Source: SXPK01 sp041168165 (lineage in GTDB: Bacteria; Planctomycetota; UBA1135; UBA2386). Taken from it: a stretch of DNA of 8,006 bases. The DNA is taken from the NCBI GenBank assembly GCA_041168165.1, contig JBEELK010000244.1, forward strand, positions 1-8,006, read 5' to 3'. The notes beneath the pieces were generated by a model that was not told the DNA's origin, searched no databases, and was given only the letters and a program-made list of their open reading frames with translations. The stretch's first letter is position 1. Every line of letters begins with the position of its first letter. A program made the translations under genes and the position numbers. Below, one piece after another: positions 1 to 8,006 of this stretch.

Positions 1-1296
1 GGTGCCGTATCAGAGATGCTGGCATCAAGCATGATGGATGGCGGCTCTGTAGTGCGTAGTGCACTTGTGCAGATGCCATTCGTTGACGTGCATGCAAAGC
101 AGTACGAGGGTGCGGTTTGGCTGGTGGCTCGGTCGTTGATGAAGCGCAATACAATTGCTGCGAAGCGCTTCGAGAGTATCCGTGAACTCGGGGTGGCTCT
201 ACAGGGTGAGGTCGTGCTTGCGCCTCGCGCGCGTGAAGTCACAGTTGTCCCCGTCGGGGCTCATGCTGTGACAGAAGTGATGTGCATATCGAGGGACGCG
301 GGTGGAAGTGGATTTTCTGCAGTTGTCAGGGACGGTAGAGGCTCAATGGTTGTCAGCGAAGGTTCTTATCTGCTGCGTGGCTGTTGTCGAAATGGGGCCT
401 TCGGAGAGAAGGCCATCGCAATTCTTGAGGATGGAGACATCGTCATCGAAGAGTGGGATTATGTGTATCCTGGCGCATGGCCACTTGCTGTGAATATTCA
501 CTCGCAAGGAGGCGCTCCTACCGCACCTATGAAGCTAGAAATGGCTAGAACCGAACGGCTTACTGGTGCGACGCTGGAAACGAAGCGTTACGAACTTGTA
601 GAGCTAGGTATTCAGTTTCACGGGTTGTCAGCGGGCCTTTACAGGATTGGGGTCTACTCTGCGGATCGCAGTTGCTTTGGTGAGTGTGAGGTCGATATCC
701 CCAATGTGGCATCCGTTTCGGTGGAACTCAAAGATGTTTGCGCGGTGACTGTGCAGCCGCGGCAAAGCGACGCGCGAGAGTATGGTATTGCTGATGGCGG
801 TGACTCGATTCTGTATTGGAAGGGCAGTGATGCCACGGTTTGGAAGCGGGTCTCACGCGCAGAGGGTTTCCGCAACGCATGTGTGATACCGATGGTCCCC
901 TGCGGCTCACAGATCGAGGTAGTTGTGGTAACCAGGAGGAACCGCGAGAAGCTGCCCTGGTTTGGTAGAGCGCGGTGCCAGGTGCCGCACTCGAATGTGG
1001 CGGTCTTGGAGGTCCCGATTCAGCTCGCGTCGGAAGTTAGCGGGCGCCTTGTGAACAGAGACGGCATTCCGGTTCCGAGGTGTCGAGTCGCGTTCCAAGA
1101 AGGGAATGGAGTCCCACAGTTGGCATGTGAGACTCGATCCGATGGGACCTTCGACAGGCTTCTGTTGCCGCTCCTCACGGATGGGCAGCGTGTAGGGCTA
1201 AAGCTGATTCGGGAAGACGGAACGAGCGTCCTGATCGATTGCGACCCGTCGGAATCCAACGTGCTGCTGGTTGATCCTGATGGGACCGTCCGCTGA
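1..1296 (+). CDS. Unrecognised protein with C-terminal carboxypeptidase-regulatory-like domain, 5' end outside window
   Basis: I do not recognise this protein as a whole. The frame is open from base 1 with no stop before the first ATG at 16, so the true start may lie upstream and that ATG (no clear ribosome site) may be internal. Counting from it, 426 residues are visible, ending in TGA. Residues about 338-410 look like a carboxypeptidase-regulatory-like beta-sandwich: VSGRLVNRDGIPVPRCRVAF at 341-360, then an SDGTF turn at 375-379. Such domains are usually non-catalytic structural modules of exported or surface proteins. The preceding 330 residues are mostly short beta-prone stretches with no catalytic motif I can name. 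There are 12 cysteines, including CC at 123-124 and CxxxC at 220-224. No signal peptide can be judged because the N-terminus may be missing. G+C is about 52-55% in sampled lines, well below its neighbours, which hints at separate ancestry or relaxed codon selection. It is convergent with the glycosyltransferase gene. Confidence 0.75.
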   Translation, partial: GAVSEMLASSMMDGGSVVRSALVQMPFVDVHAKQYEGAVWLVARSLMKRNTIAAKRFESIRELGVALQGEVVLAPRAREVTVVPVGAHAVTEVMCISRDAGGSGFSAVVRDGRGSMVVSEGSYLLRGCCRNGAFGEKAIAILEDGDIVIEEWDYVYPGAWPLAVNIHSQGGAPTAPMKLEMARTERLTGATLETKRYELVELGIQFHGLSAGLYRIGVYSADRSCFGECEVDIPNVASVSVELKDVCAVTVQPRQSDAREYGIADGGDSILYWKGSDATVWKRVSRAEGFRNACVIPMVPCGSQIEVVVVTRRNREKLPWFGRARCQVPHSNVAVLEVPIQLASEVSGRLVNRDGIPVPRCRVAFQEGNGVPQLACETRSDGTFDRLLLPLLTDGQRVGLKLIREDGTSVLIDCDPSESNVLLVDPDGTVR

Positions 1297-1499
1297 TCCG
1301 CGGTTTGTGAGCGCGGCCTCGCAGCCTGTGGAAGAACGCATCCTGCCTAAAAGCCATTTCACGAAGCACCTGCGGCTGCGGACGGCCCCGAAGTCCACGT
1401 GCTGCGTCGGGAGATCGTCCATCAGGGATCGGACTCGTCAGTCGGCTGGTTGTGAGGCCGCTTCTACGTCCTTGGCACGCTGCGCCGTGACGCGCGGCT
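1297..1499. other. Convergent intergenic gap, no gene supported
   Basis: This 203-base stretch separates two convergent genes. An open frame crosses it on the plus strand from inside the first gene into the glycosyltransferase gene (1271-1537), but its product is serine/arginine-rich and shows no recognisable domain, so I do not call it. Apart from the hairpin at its left edge and a CACG/CGTG stem of four (1476-1489), I see no strong structure, repeat or RNA gene. It is also where base composition changes from about 53% to more than 65% G+C. Confidence 0.5.
1298..1316 (+). terminator. Weak hairpin just after the stop of the first gene
   Basis: Two bases after the TGA, arms CCGCG (1298-1302) and CGCGG (1312-1316) can pair as a five-base all-GC stem around a nine-base loop. 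No T-run follows, so it is not a canonical intrinsic terminator. Its position is what suggests a 3'-end role. Five-base stems arise readily by chance in GC-rich DNA. Confidence 0.2.
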
Positions 1500-2546
1500 T
1501 CAGTACTTCAGCGCCAACTCGATCGCGTCGAGCTTGAACCTGCTGACCAGCTCGTACCACTCCCGCTTGCTGATCTTGCGGTTCTTCATGATGCGATGCC
1601 GCGCGCGCAGCATTCGCGGCAGTCGCCACAGCGCGCCGACGTAGGCGCGCAACATCAGCCACGCGAGCTGGAACAAGGAGTACTCCTTGACGAAGTCGCT
1701 CGACAGGCCGCTGTGCGTCGCCGCGGCGTAGCCCTGCATCAGATAGCGATTGAGCGAGAACAGCGGGCTCATCAACAGGATGAAGCGCGGCAGCAGCTTG
1801 ACCGCGTTCCAGATGCGGTTGCGCTCGACGTGGTAGGCCTTGAACTTCGAGTAGTTGCCAGCGCTCGCCGACTTGTGGTGCAGGATGCGCGAGGTCGGCA
1901 CGTACCAGCACTTCCAGCCGCCGAGCTGGCCGCGCATCGCGATGTCGAGGTCTTCGAGGTAGCAGAAGTAGGCTTCGTCGAAGTCGCCGGTGTCCGCGAG
2001 CATCGCCTTGCGATACGCGCATGCGCAGCCGTGCGGCGCCAACACTTCCTCTGCGCGGTCGTACTGGCCGAGATCCTTCTCTTGCCACGCGCGCGGGCGG
2101 CACACGCCGTCGGGGTAGAGCAAGAGGCCCGCGGAGTCGAAGACGTTGGGCTCCTGCATGCGGTGGATGCGGCACGCGAGCATGCCTGCGGTCGGCTTGT
2201 CCGCGACGAAGCGCATCAACTCCGTGATCGCGTTGGGCTCCGCGATCGCGTCAGGATTGAGCAAGAACACCCATTCGCCCGAGGCTGCCGCGAACGCTTG
2301 GTTGTTGGCGCGCGCGAAGCCTTCGTTCTTCGCGTTCTTGATCACGCGCAGCTTGTCGCCAAAACGCGCGATCGCCGCGTCGCAGCTGCCGTCCTTGCTC
2401 GCGTTGTCGACGAGCAGGATCTCGAGGTCAGGCCAATCTTGCGCGCAGAGCGACTGCAAGCAGTCGATCAGCATCGCGCCGCAGTTGTAGTTGACGACGA
2501 CTGCGCTCACGCGGGGCGTGCTCGGTTCGGTCGTCGAAGAACTCAT
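1500..2546 (-). CDS. Family 2 glycosyltransferase, rhamnosyltransferase-like
   Basis: A 348-residue GT-A-fold sugar transferase, expected to move a sugar from a nucleotide-sugar donor to a lipid-linked or glycan acceptor on the cytoplasmic face of the membrane. The N-terminal nucleotide-binding strand reads VSAVVVNYN (13-21), followed by LEILLVDNASKDGS (41-54), the family's typical donor-site segment. NEGFARANNQ (74-83) and LLNPDA (95-100) follow; NPD replaces the classical DxD, as is usual in WbbL/COG1216-type rhamnosyltransferases. CYLEDLDIAMR (195-205) holds the ED acceptor/catalytic-base motif, and ERNRIW (241-246) is also typical of that group. Hydrophobic stretches at about 252-275 and 291-310 suggest membrane association. 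I chose the ATG at 2544-2546 because homology begins about 12 residues later. The frame stays open to an upstream ATG at 2735, but that extension is arginine/proline-rich and looks non-coding. No clear ribosome site precedes it. Donor and acceptor cannot be read from sequence. It diverges from the methyltransferase gene. Confidence 0.92.
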   Translation of the reverse strand: MSSSTTEPSTPRVSAVVVNYNCGAMLIDCLQSLCAQDWPDLEILLVDNASKDGSCDAAIARFGDKLRVIKNAKNEGFARANNQAFAAASGEWVFLLNPDAIAEPNAITELMRFVADKPTAGMLACRIHRMQEPNVFDSAGLLLYPDGVCRPRAWQEKDLGQYDRAEEVLAPHGCACAYRKAMLADTGDFDEAYFCYLEDLDIAMRGQLGGWKCWYVPTSRILHHKSASAGNYSKFKAYHVERNRIWNAVKLLPRFILLMSPLFSLNRYLMQGYAAATHSGLSSDFVKEYSLFQLAWLMLRAYVGALWRLPRMLRARHRIMKNRKISKREWYELVSRFKLDAIELALKY

Positions 2547-2712
2547 GCGACGTAGGTCGGCTCGATGGCGCGGGCAGGTCGAGGAACGAGGGGGATGCAG
2601 CCTCGACGGGGGACGAGGAGGCCGCGCGATTGTGGGGTGGGGACGATCCGCAGGCTCGCGAAAAGGGGACGGGACTTCACGACCAACCGCCCGCGCCATC
2701 GAGCGATCACCG

Positions 2713-2758
2713 TCGCGAGCGATTCGCATCGACACGATGCGGTGCCGTCTCGCGAGCG
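2713..2758. promoter_or_regulatory. Candidate operator: dyad flanked by direct repeats
   Basis: CGCATCG (2725-2731) and CGATGCG (2735-2741) form a perfect seven-base-arm dyad with a three-base centre. It is flanked by two copies of TCGCGAGCG, at 2713-2721 and 2750-2758. The block lies 22-68 bases upstream of the methyltransferase start, where a repressor or activator could act. In a region this GC-rich one such dyad is not very surprising by chance, so the regulatory reading is inference from position and symmetry. Confidence 0.3.
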
Positions 2759-2762
2759 GCGG

Positions 2763-2773
2763 GTTAGCCTAAC
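2763..2773 (+). promoter_or_regulatory. GTTAG-C-CTAAC dyad with TAnnnT -10-like hexamer
   Basis: GTTAGCCTAAC is a perfect five-base-arm dyad ending seven bases before the methyltransferase ATG. It contains TAGCCT (2765-2770), which fits the minimal -10 pattern TAnnnT. If used, transcription would start about 2776-2778, leaving almost no leader, which would agree with the absence of a properly spaced Shine-Dalgarno site. No -35 match is visible at usual spacing. Confidence 0.3.
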
Positions 2774-2780
2774 ACGAGAA

Positions 2781-3761
2781 ATGAGCACGAGCGGTCCGAG
2801 CTGTTGTCCTGTCTGTGGCGCGACCGACGTGCGCGTTCGTTGGCGGTCCCTTGGCGACCGGCTGTTCCGCACCACGGAGGAGCGGTTCGACATCGCCGAA
2901 TGCGCGCGATGCAATTCGCGGTTCCTCGCCGACATCCCGCCGCTCGAACGTCTCGCTGCGTACTACCCGAAGGATTACTGGGCTGGCCCCACGGACCAGG
3001 CGGACCACGCGCAAGCGCAGGGCGGGCTCATGGAGGCCTACCGTCGCTTCGTGCTGCGCGACCATGTGCGGTTCGTTGGTCGCGCGATCGCGGCGCAGAA
3101 GCAGCGCGGCATGGCAGTGCGCATGCTCGACGTCGGCTGCGGCGATGGCTCGTTCTTGCAGGCGCTCGGCGAGCGGTCGGCGATCGGCATGGACTTCTCG
3201 ATGTCCGCGGTGTGGGCGGTGCGCGCGCGCGGCTTCCAAGGCATCCGTGGCACGCTGAGCGATTGCCCGTTTGCGGACGGGACGTTCTCGCTCGTCACCG
3301 CGTTCCACTTCTTGGAGCACGTGCATCCCGTGGGCCCGATCCTCGACGCGATGAAGCGCCTGCTGCGCCCAGATGGCGAAGTGGTGCTGCAAGTGCCCAA
3401 CGCAGCGTGCCTGCAAGCCAAGCTGCTTGGCCGCTACTGGCATGGCTACGACGTGCCGCGCCATCTCGTCGACTACACGGCGGACTCATTCCGCATGACG
3501 CTTGAGAAGCACGGCTTCGAAGTGATCGCCGAGAATCAGCACTGCATGCGCGACAACCCGACGACGTTCGCGACGAGCGTTGCTCCGGGGTTGTTTCCGC
3601 CTGCGCGCCTCGGCCGCGGCGGCAAGGCAACGGGCCTCGGTGCTGCGATCGCCAACCTCAGCTACCTCGGCATCACGCTCGCGGCGATGCCGTTGTCATG
3701 GCTCGAAGCTGCCATGGGGCGCGGTGCGTCGGTGATGGTGCACGCGCGGCCTAAGCGCTGA
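2781..3761 (+). CDS. SAM-dependent methyltransferase with N-terminal zinc ribbon
   Basis: A 326-residue class I methyltransferase that would transfer a methyl group from S-adenosylmethionine to a small molecule or glycan in the cytoplasm. The N-terminus has CPVC (9-12) and CARC (41-44), a four-cysteine zinc ribbon common in methyltransferases of sugar and polysaccharide loci. YYPKDYW (61-67) is typical of the same group. The Rossmann core starts with motif I, MLDVGCGDGSF (115-125). The acidic strand-2 end is AIGMDFS (134-140), and FHFLEHV (175-181) with LRPDGEVVLQVPN (195-207) forms the post-motif region of the Methyltransf_11/23 type. Residues about 284-311 are hydrophobic and may sit against the membrane. 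The ATG at 2781 was chosen because the zinc ribbon begins directly after it. The frame is open back to 2565 but codes only low-complexity arginine-rich sequence. Ribosome site is weak (GAGAA, too close). Its partner is probably the divergent glycosyltransferase; the exact substrate is unknown. Confidence 0.9.
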   Translation: MSTSGPSCCPVCGATDVRVRWRSLGDRLFRTTEERFDIAECARCNSRFLADIPPLERLAAYYPKDYWAGPTDQADHAQAQGGLMEAYRRFVLRDHVRFVGRAIAAQKQRGMAVRMLDVGCGDGSFLQALGERSAIGMDFSMSAVWAVRARGFQGIRGTLSDCPFADGTFSLVTAFHFLEHVHPVGPILDAMKRLLRPDGEVVLQVPNAACLQAKLLGRYWHGYDVPRHLVDYTADSFRMTLEKHGFEVIAENQHCMRDNPTTFATSVAPGLFPPARLGRGGKATGLGAAIANLSYLGITLAAMPLSWLEAAMGRGASVMVHARPKR

Positions 3762-3765
3762 GCTC

Positions 3766-3783
3766 GCTCACTTGCGCGTGAGC
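3766..3783. terminator. Candidate two-way terminator between convergent genes
   Basis: GCTCAC (3766-3771) and GTGAGC (3778-3783) form a perfect six-base stem with a six-base loop. It begins five bases after the methyltransferase stop and overlaps the stop codon of the membrane-protein gene read from the other strand. Only six bases separate the two genes, so a symmetrical hairpin here could end both transcripts. There is no T-run on either side, so this is a structural guess. Confidence 0.35.
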
Positions 3784-5254
3784 CGAAACGCCTTCAGCGG
3801 GCCCGCGTCGGCGATGAGTTCGAAGCGATAGCGATCCAGCAGCAACTTCGCGGCGGGCGCGATGGCTGGATCGCCGCTCGCTTCCATCGCATCGAGCGCG
3901 CGTTGCGTGACGACATACTGCGCGCCCTTCTCCATCGCGCGGTCGTACTCCATCGCAAACCACAGCAGCACCATGTCCGTCGTGACGACGGTCGGGTCCT
4001 TCGCGCGCGCAGCCGCGACGTCCGTCGCGACGGAGCCGTAGAGCGTGCCGCGCACTTGCGGATGGCGCCGTGCGATCCACGCCCATTCTTGCGTGTCCGC
4101 GACGAACGGCTCGATGGGACCGCGTTGCAGCGCTACTTCGATCGCATCGGCGGCAGCAGGAGGATCGTTGGGCCAGTCGTGGCTCTTCACCTGCACCACG
4201 GCAAACGCGGCGCTCGCGGCGATAGCTACGAGCAGCGCGCGCGCGGGCAGCATCCGCGCCGTCAGCAACGCCATCGGCGCGCCGAGCGCGAGCAAGAACG
4301 AGCCGCGTTCGACGATGTCGCCTTGCGAGAGGAACTCCTTCGCGTAGCGCTGGTAGCCGAGGATCTTGGTGGAGACGAAGACGTAGCCGCACAGGCAGAT
4401 CGCGTACGCAAGGCCAGCGCCGATGCGCGGCCGATCGAGCAGCGCAGCGAGCGCGCAGAGCCCGATGGGCGCGTAGGCGAGAACGAACTCATGCGTCGCG
4501 ACGTGCGGCACGAAGTCGAGCGGGAACGCGTGGCCCACCGTGTTGGTCGCCATCTCGCCTTGCTCGCCGACTCCAAACGCGAATGCGATCAAGGTCGCGA
4601 GCGCAAGGTGCGTGAGCAGCAGCAACGCAGCGCGCGGCAGCGATTGCAGCAACGGTCGCTGCGGCCAGTCCCAGATCGCGGCGAGGCCGCACAACTGCAG
4701 CGCGAGCAAGTGGCCCGAAGCGTGGAAGCCTGCGCCGATCGCGGTCGCGACTCCGGTCGCGATCGCGGCGCTCCAACGCTGCGTCGTTAACAGGCGCGAG
4801 AACGGCAGCCAACTCGCGCACGCGCAGCCAAAGAACACGGCGTCCACTTCGACGACGCTCGCGGAGTAGGCCACCGCAGGAAGGCTCGCCGCCGCCGCCG
4901 CCGCTGCAACGCAGCGACCGCGCGACAGCCCAAGCCGCTGCGCCGCGAGTTGCACGCACGCGACGCCGATCGCCGCGCCGAGCGACGACAGCGCGCGCAT
5001 CGCTTCGTACTCGCGCACCGAGAACGCGCTCATCAGCTTCGTGAAGGCCCACGCGATCGGCAGGTAGAACGCGATGCGCGGGTGGTGCAGCTGCCCCTGG
5101 TCCACGTCGCGCAGGTAGTAGAACGCGTCGAACCCGTGCATCAGGTTCTGGCCGAGCGCTAGGTAGCCGCACATCGCGATCGCTGCCGTGATAGCTGCGC
5201 GCGCGACGTCGTGCGTCGTGATGCGCGCATCGTTTGCAGCGAGGCCGGCGTTCG

Positions 5255-5258
<4 letters not shown>
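3768..5258 (-). CDS. Polytopic membrane protein, probable GT-C-type glycosyltransferase
   Basis: A 496-residue integral membrane protein with roughly eleven or twelve hydrophobic segments between residues 20 and 356 and a soluble C-terminal part of about 135 residues. The first loop after TM1 is acidic and histidine-rich: GFDAFYYLRDVDQGQLHHPR (42-61), followed by a hydrophobic YLPIAWAF. An Asp-containing first loop, an HP pair, and SASVVEVDAVFF (132-143) recall GT-C enzymes of the GT39/DUF2723 kind, which use polyprenyl-linked sugars on the outer face of the membrane. This family assignment is by pattern only. The C-terminal tail ends in RFELIADAGPLKAFRL (478-493), a closing strand pair common in such proteins. 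The chosen start is GTG at 5256-5258, overlapping the ABC-F stop as GTGA and preceded by GGGAG at an eight-base spacing. A GTG 15 bases further upstream (5271-5273) is possible but overlaps that ribosome site. It probably depends on the upstream operon promoter. A lipid-linked oligosaccharide enzyme or an unrelated transporter cannot be excluded. Confidence 0.82.
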
Positions 5259-7156
<1,898 letters not shown>

Positions 7157-7160
7157 CGGG

Positions 7161-7177
7161 CGCGGAGAGGATCCGCG
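7161..7177 (-). promoter_or_regulatory. Hairpin directly upstream of ABC-F start
   Basis: CGCGGA (7161-7166) and TCCGCG (7172-7177) form a perfect six-base stem with a five-base loop; on the transcript the stem ends four bases before the ATG. It lies where a Shine-Dalgarno site would be expected and none is visible. It also overlaps the ten-base palindrome ATCCGCGGAT (7171-7180). It could limit initiation unless ribosomes arrive from the upstream gene. Confidence 0.35.
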
Positions 7178-7187
7178 GATGCGCGCT

Positions 7188-7203
7188 GCGCCACAAGAGG
7201 CGC
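7188..7203 (-). terminator. Hairpin after the PDZ gene stop
   Basis: GCGCC (7188-7192) and GGCGC (7199-7203) make a five-base stem with a six-base loop, starting seven bases after the PDZ-gene stop on the transcript. No T-run follows, so read-through into the ABC-F gene is likely. It may be an attenuator, an RNA-end stabiliser or chance. Confidence 0.25.
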
Positions 7204-7210
7204 GATCAGG

Positions 7211-8006
7211 TCAGCGGACCCGATACTCCATCGCCTTCGCGGTGTCGCCCTGCTGGAACTCGACGACGAGCGTCGCGGCGGTCTTTGGCTTCTTGACGCC
7301 TTCCTTGACCTCGCTGCGGTCGAGCACCCAGAACTGCTCTTCGATGGCGGCACGAATGCTCTTCGCGTCGTGGATCGGCATGCCGTTGATTGCGGTGATC
7401 ACGGCGCCCTGCGGGATGCCGAGGACCGCAAGCTCTGCGGGCACCGTGTCGACGCGGAAGCCGCGGAACGGAACGCCGCTCGACGTCTCGCCGCGGTCGG
7501 GGCGACCGAGCGATTCCTTGCCGAGCGCTGCGATCGCCGCGGTGACCAGCGCGTCGCGCTCGTCGCTGGGCAGCAGCCACAACAGGCCGTCCGAAGTGCG
7601 GCGCAGCGGAGGAAACATCGACTTGCCCGCTGCGACGGCAAACGCCTCGACCGCAGCTGCGTCCGCTGGATCGGGCTGCTTCTCGTTCTTGTCCGCGATG
7701 GCGCAGAACAGGCCGAGCGCTTCGTGGCGGACCTTCGCGTCCTTGCTGCGCAGCAACTGACGGATGCGCGGCAGCGCCGGCTCCAACGTCGCCAACGCGA
7801 GGTCGCGGCGGACGAGGCACGCTTCCTTCAAGAACCACAGCCCCTGCGCTTGGTCGAGCGCTTCGTCGAGGTCGAGCAGTTGCAGGAATGGCACGACGTG
7901 CACGCTGTGCAGCAGATCGTCGGCGCGCGGCTCGCGCGTGATGCCGCGCGACTTGGCGGCCGGGCTGCCGATCTGCGGCATCTCGGCGCGGATCGCCTTC
8001 TGTTGG
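7211..8006 (-). CDS. PDZ-domain protein with HEAT-like helices, 5' end outside window
   Basis: The C-terminal part of a longer protein. The frame is open to the window edge, so the ATG at 7979-7981 is probably internal (eight further codons are visible upstream of it). Counted from that Met, 256 residues remain. Residues about 65-97, including LEPALPRIRQLLRSKDAKVR (67-86), look like a HEAT-type helical pair, a protein-protein interaction scaffold. Residues about 170-255 form a PDZ domain: FRVDTVPAELAVLGIPQGAV (175-194), then ITAINGMPI (195-203) and a final strand pair ending in AMEYRVR. PDZ domains of this bacterial type bind C-terminal peptides and are usual in HtrA/Deg-type periplasmic proteases, but no protease catalytic motif is visible in this portion. 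The gene leads a probable operon, with 54 bases to the ABC-F start. Function is unknown from this fragment; a catalytic or signal-peptide region may lie outside the window. Confidence 0.8.
   Translation of the reverse strand, partial: QQKAIRAEMPQIGSPAAKSRGITREPRADDLLHSVHVVPFLQLLDLDEALDQAQGLWFLKEACLVRRDLALATLEPALPRIRQLLRSKDAKVRHEALGLFCAIADKNEKQPDPADAAAVEAFAVAAGKSMFPPLRRTSDGLLWLLPSDERDALVTAAIAALGKESLGRPDRGETSSGVPFRGFRVDTVPAELAVLGIPQGAVITAINGMPIHDAKSIRAAIEEQFWVLDRSEVKEGVKKPKTAATLVVEFQQGDTAKAMEYRVR

Larger units (their letters stand above)
2547..2780. promoter_or_regulatory. Divergent control region between glycosyltransferase and methyltransferase
   Basis: These 234 bases separate the two divergent starts and must hold the promoter of each unless transcription enters from elsewhere. 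Reading frames of both neighbours stay open across it, but the translations are arginine/proline-rich with no domain, which is common in GC-rich non-coding DNA. It contains a seven-base inverted repeat (GTCGAGG 2578-2584, CCTCGAC 2601-2607), a 17-base dyad (2725-2741), nine-base direct repeats around it, and a small dyad at 2763-2773. No convincing -35/-10 pair with normal spacing was found on either strand. Confidence 0.55.

Noticed and set aside
1271..1537. 88-codon open frame crossing the convergent gap on the plus strand.
   Set aside because: It overlaps both neighbours, has serine/arginine-rich composition, no ribosome site and no recognisable domain; it is best read as chance openness in GC-rich DNA.
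1596..2555. Plus-strand open frame of 319 codons opposite the glycosyltransferase.
   Set aside because: Its translation is an arginine/alanine/valine-rich shadow without any domain, while the minus strand carries full GT2 motifs.
2578..2607. Inverted repeat GTCGAGG/CCTCGAC with a 16-base spacer in the glycosyltransferase leader.
   Set aside because: The spacer is long, there is no extension of the arms and no associated promoter element; it was not given its own finding.
2547..2735. Upstream extension of the glycosyltransferase to an ATG at 2735.
   Set aside because: The added 63 residues are arginine/proline-rich and precede the fold's normal start; the ATG at 2546 places the first beta strand about 12 residues in, as usual for the family.
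2565..2780. Upstream extension of the methyltransferase to an ATG at 2565.
   Set aside because: The extra 72 residues are low-complexity arginine-rich sequence, and the zinc ribbon begins right after the ATG at 2781.

Overview
No clearly new system is visible in this window. It carries six protein-coding genes, two of them cut by the window edges. From about 1500 onward the DNA is very GC-rich: two sampled 60-base lines are 68% and 78% G+C by hand count, with GCG/CGC-type codons dominating. The first 1.3 kb is clearly lower (52-55% in two sampled lines). High GC, few Shine-Dalgarno sites, a protein ending in a carboxypeptidase-regulatory-like beta domain, and a PDZ protein with a HEAT-like helical stretch together suggest an environmental Gram-negative-type bacterium. 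My tentative guess is Planctomycetota, but no phylogenetic marker supports this, and Myxococcota or Acidobacteriota remain possible.

Layout. (a) 1-1296 (+): 3' part of an unrecognised, cysteine-containing protein ending in a carboxypeptidase-regulatory-like domain. (b) 1297-1499: short convergent gap. (c) 1500-2546 (-): family 2 glycosyltransferase of the rhamnosyltransferase-like type. (d) 2547-2780: 234-base divergent control region with a 17-base dyad, flanking 9-base direct repeats and a small dyad just before the next gene. (e) 2781-3761 (+): SAM-dependent methyltransferase with an N-terminal CxxC...CxxC zinc ribbon. (f) 3768-8006 (-): a three-gene unit transcribed leftward. It runs from a 5'-truncated HEAT-like/PDZ protein, through an ABC-F ATPase with duplicated ATPase domains, to a polytopic membrane protein that looks like a GT-C glycosyltransferase.

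How the genes may work together. The glycosyltransferase and the methyltransferase share a divergent promoter region and are both typical of surface-polysaccharide or glycan loci. The membrane protein ends six bases from the methyltransferase in convergent orientation and could be a third glycan gene. In its operon, however, it is tied to the ABC-F gene by a GTGA stop/start overlap with a good ribosome binding site. ABC-F proteins act on ribosomes rather than in transport, so this tight pairing is more likely operon economy than shared function. The most useful second looks are the candidate operator in the divergent region, the paired hairpins in front of the ABC-F gene, the candidate two-way terminator at 3766-3783, and the composition break around 1300-1500.
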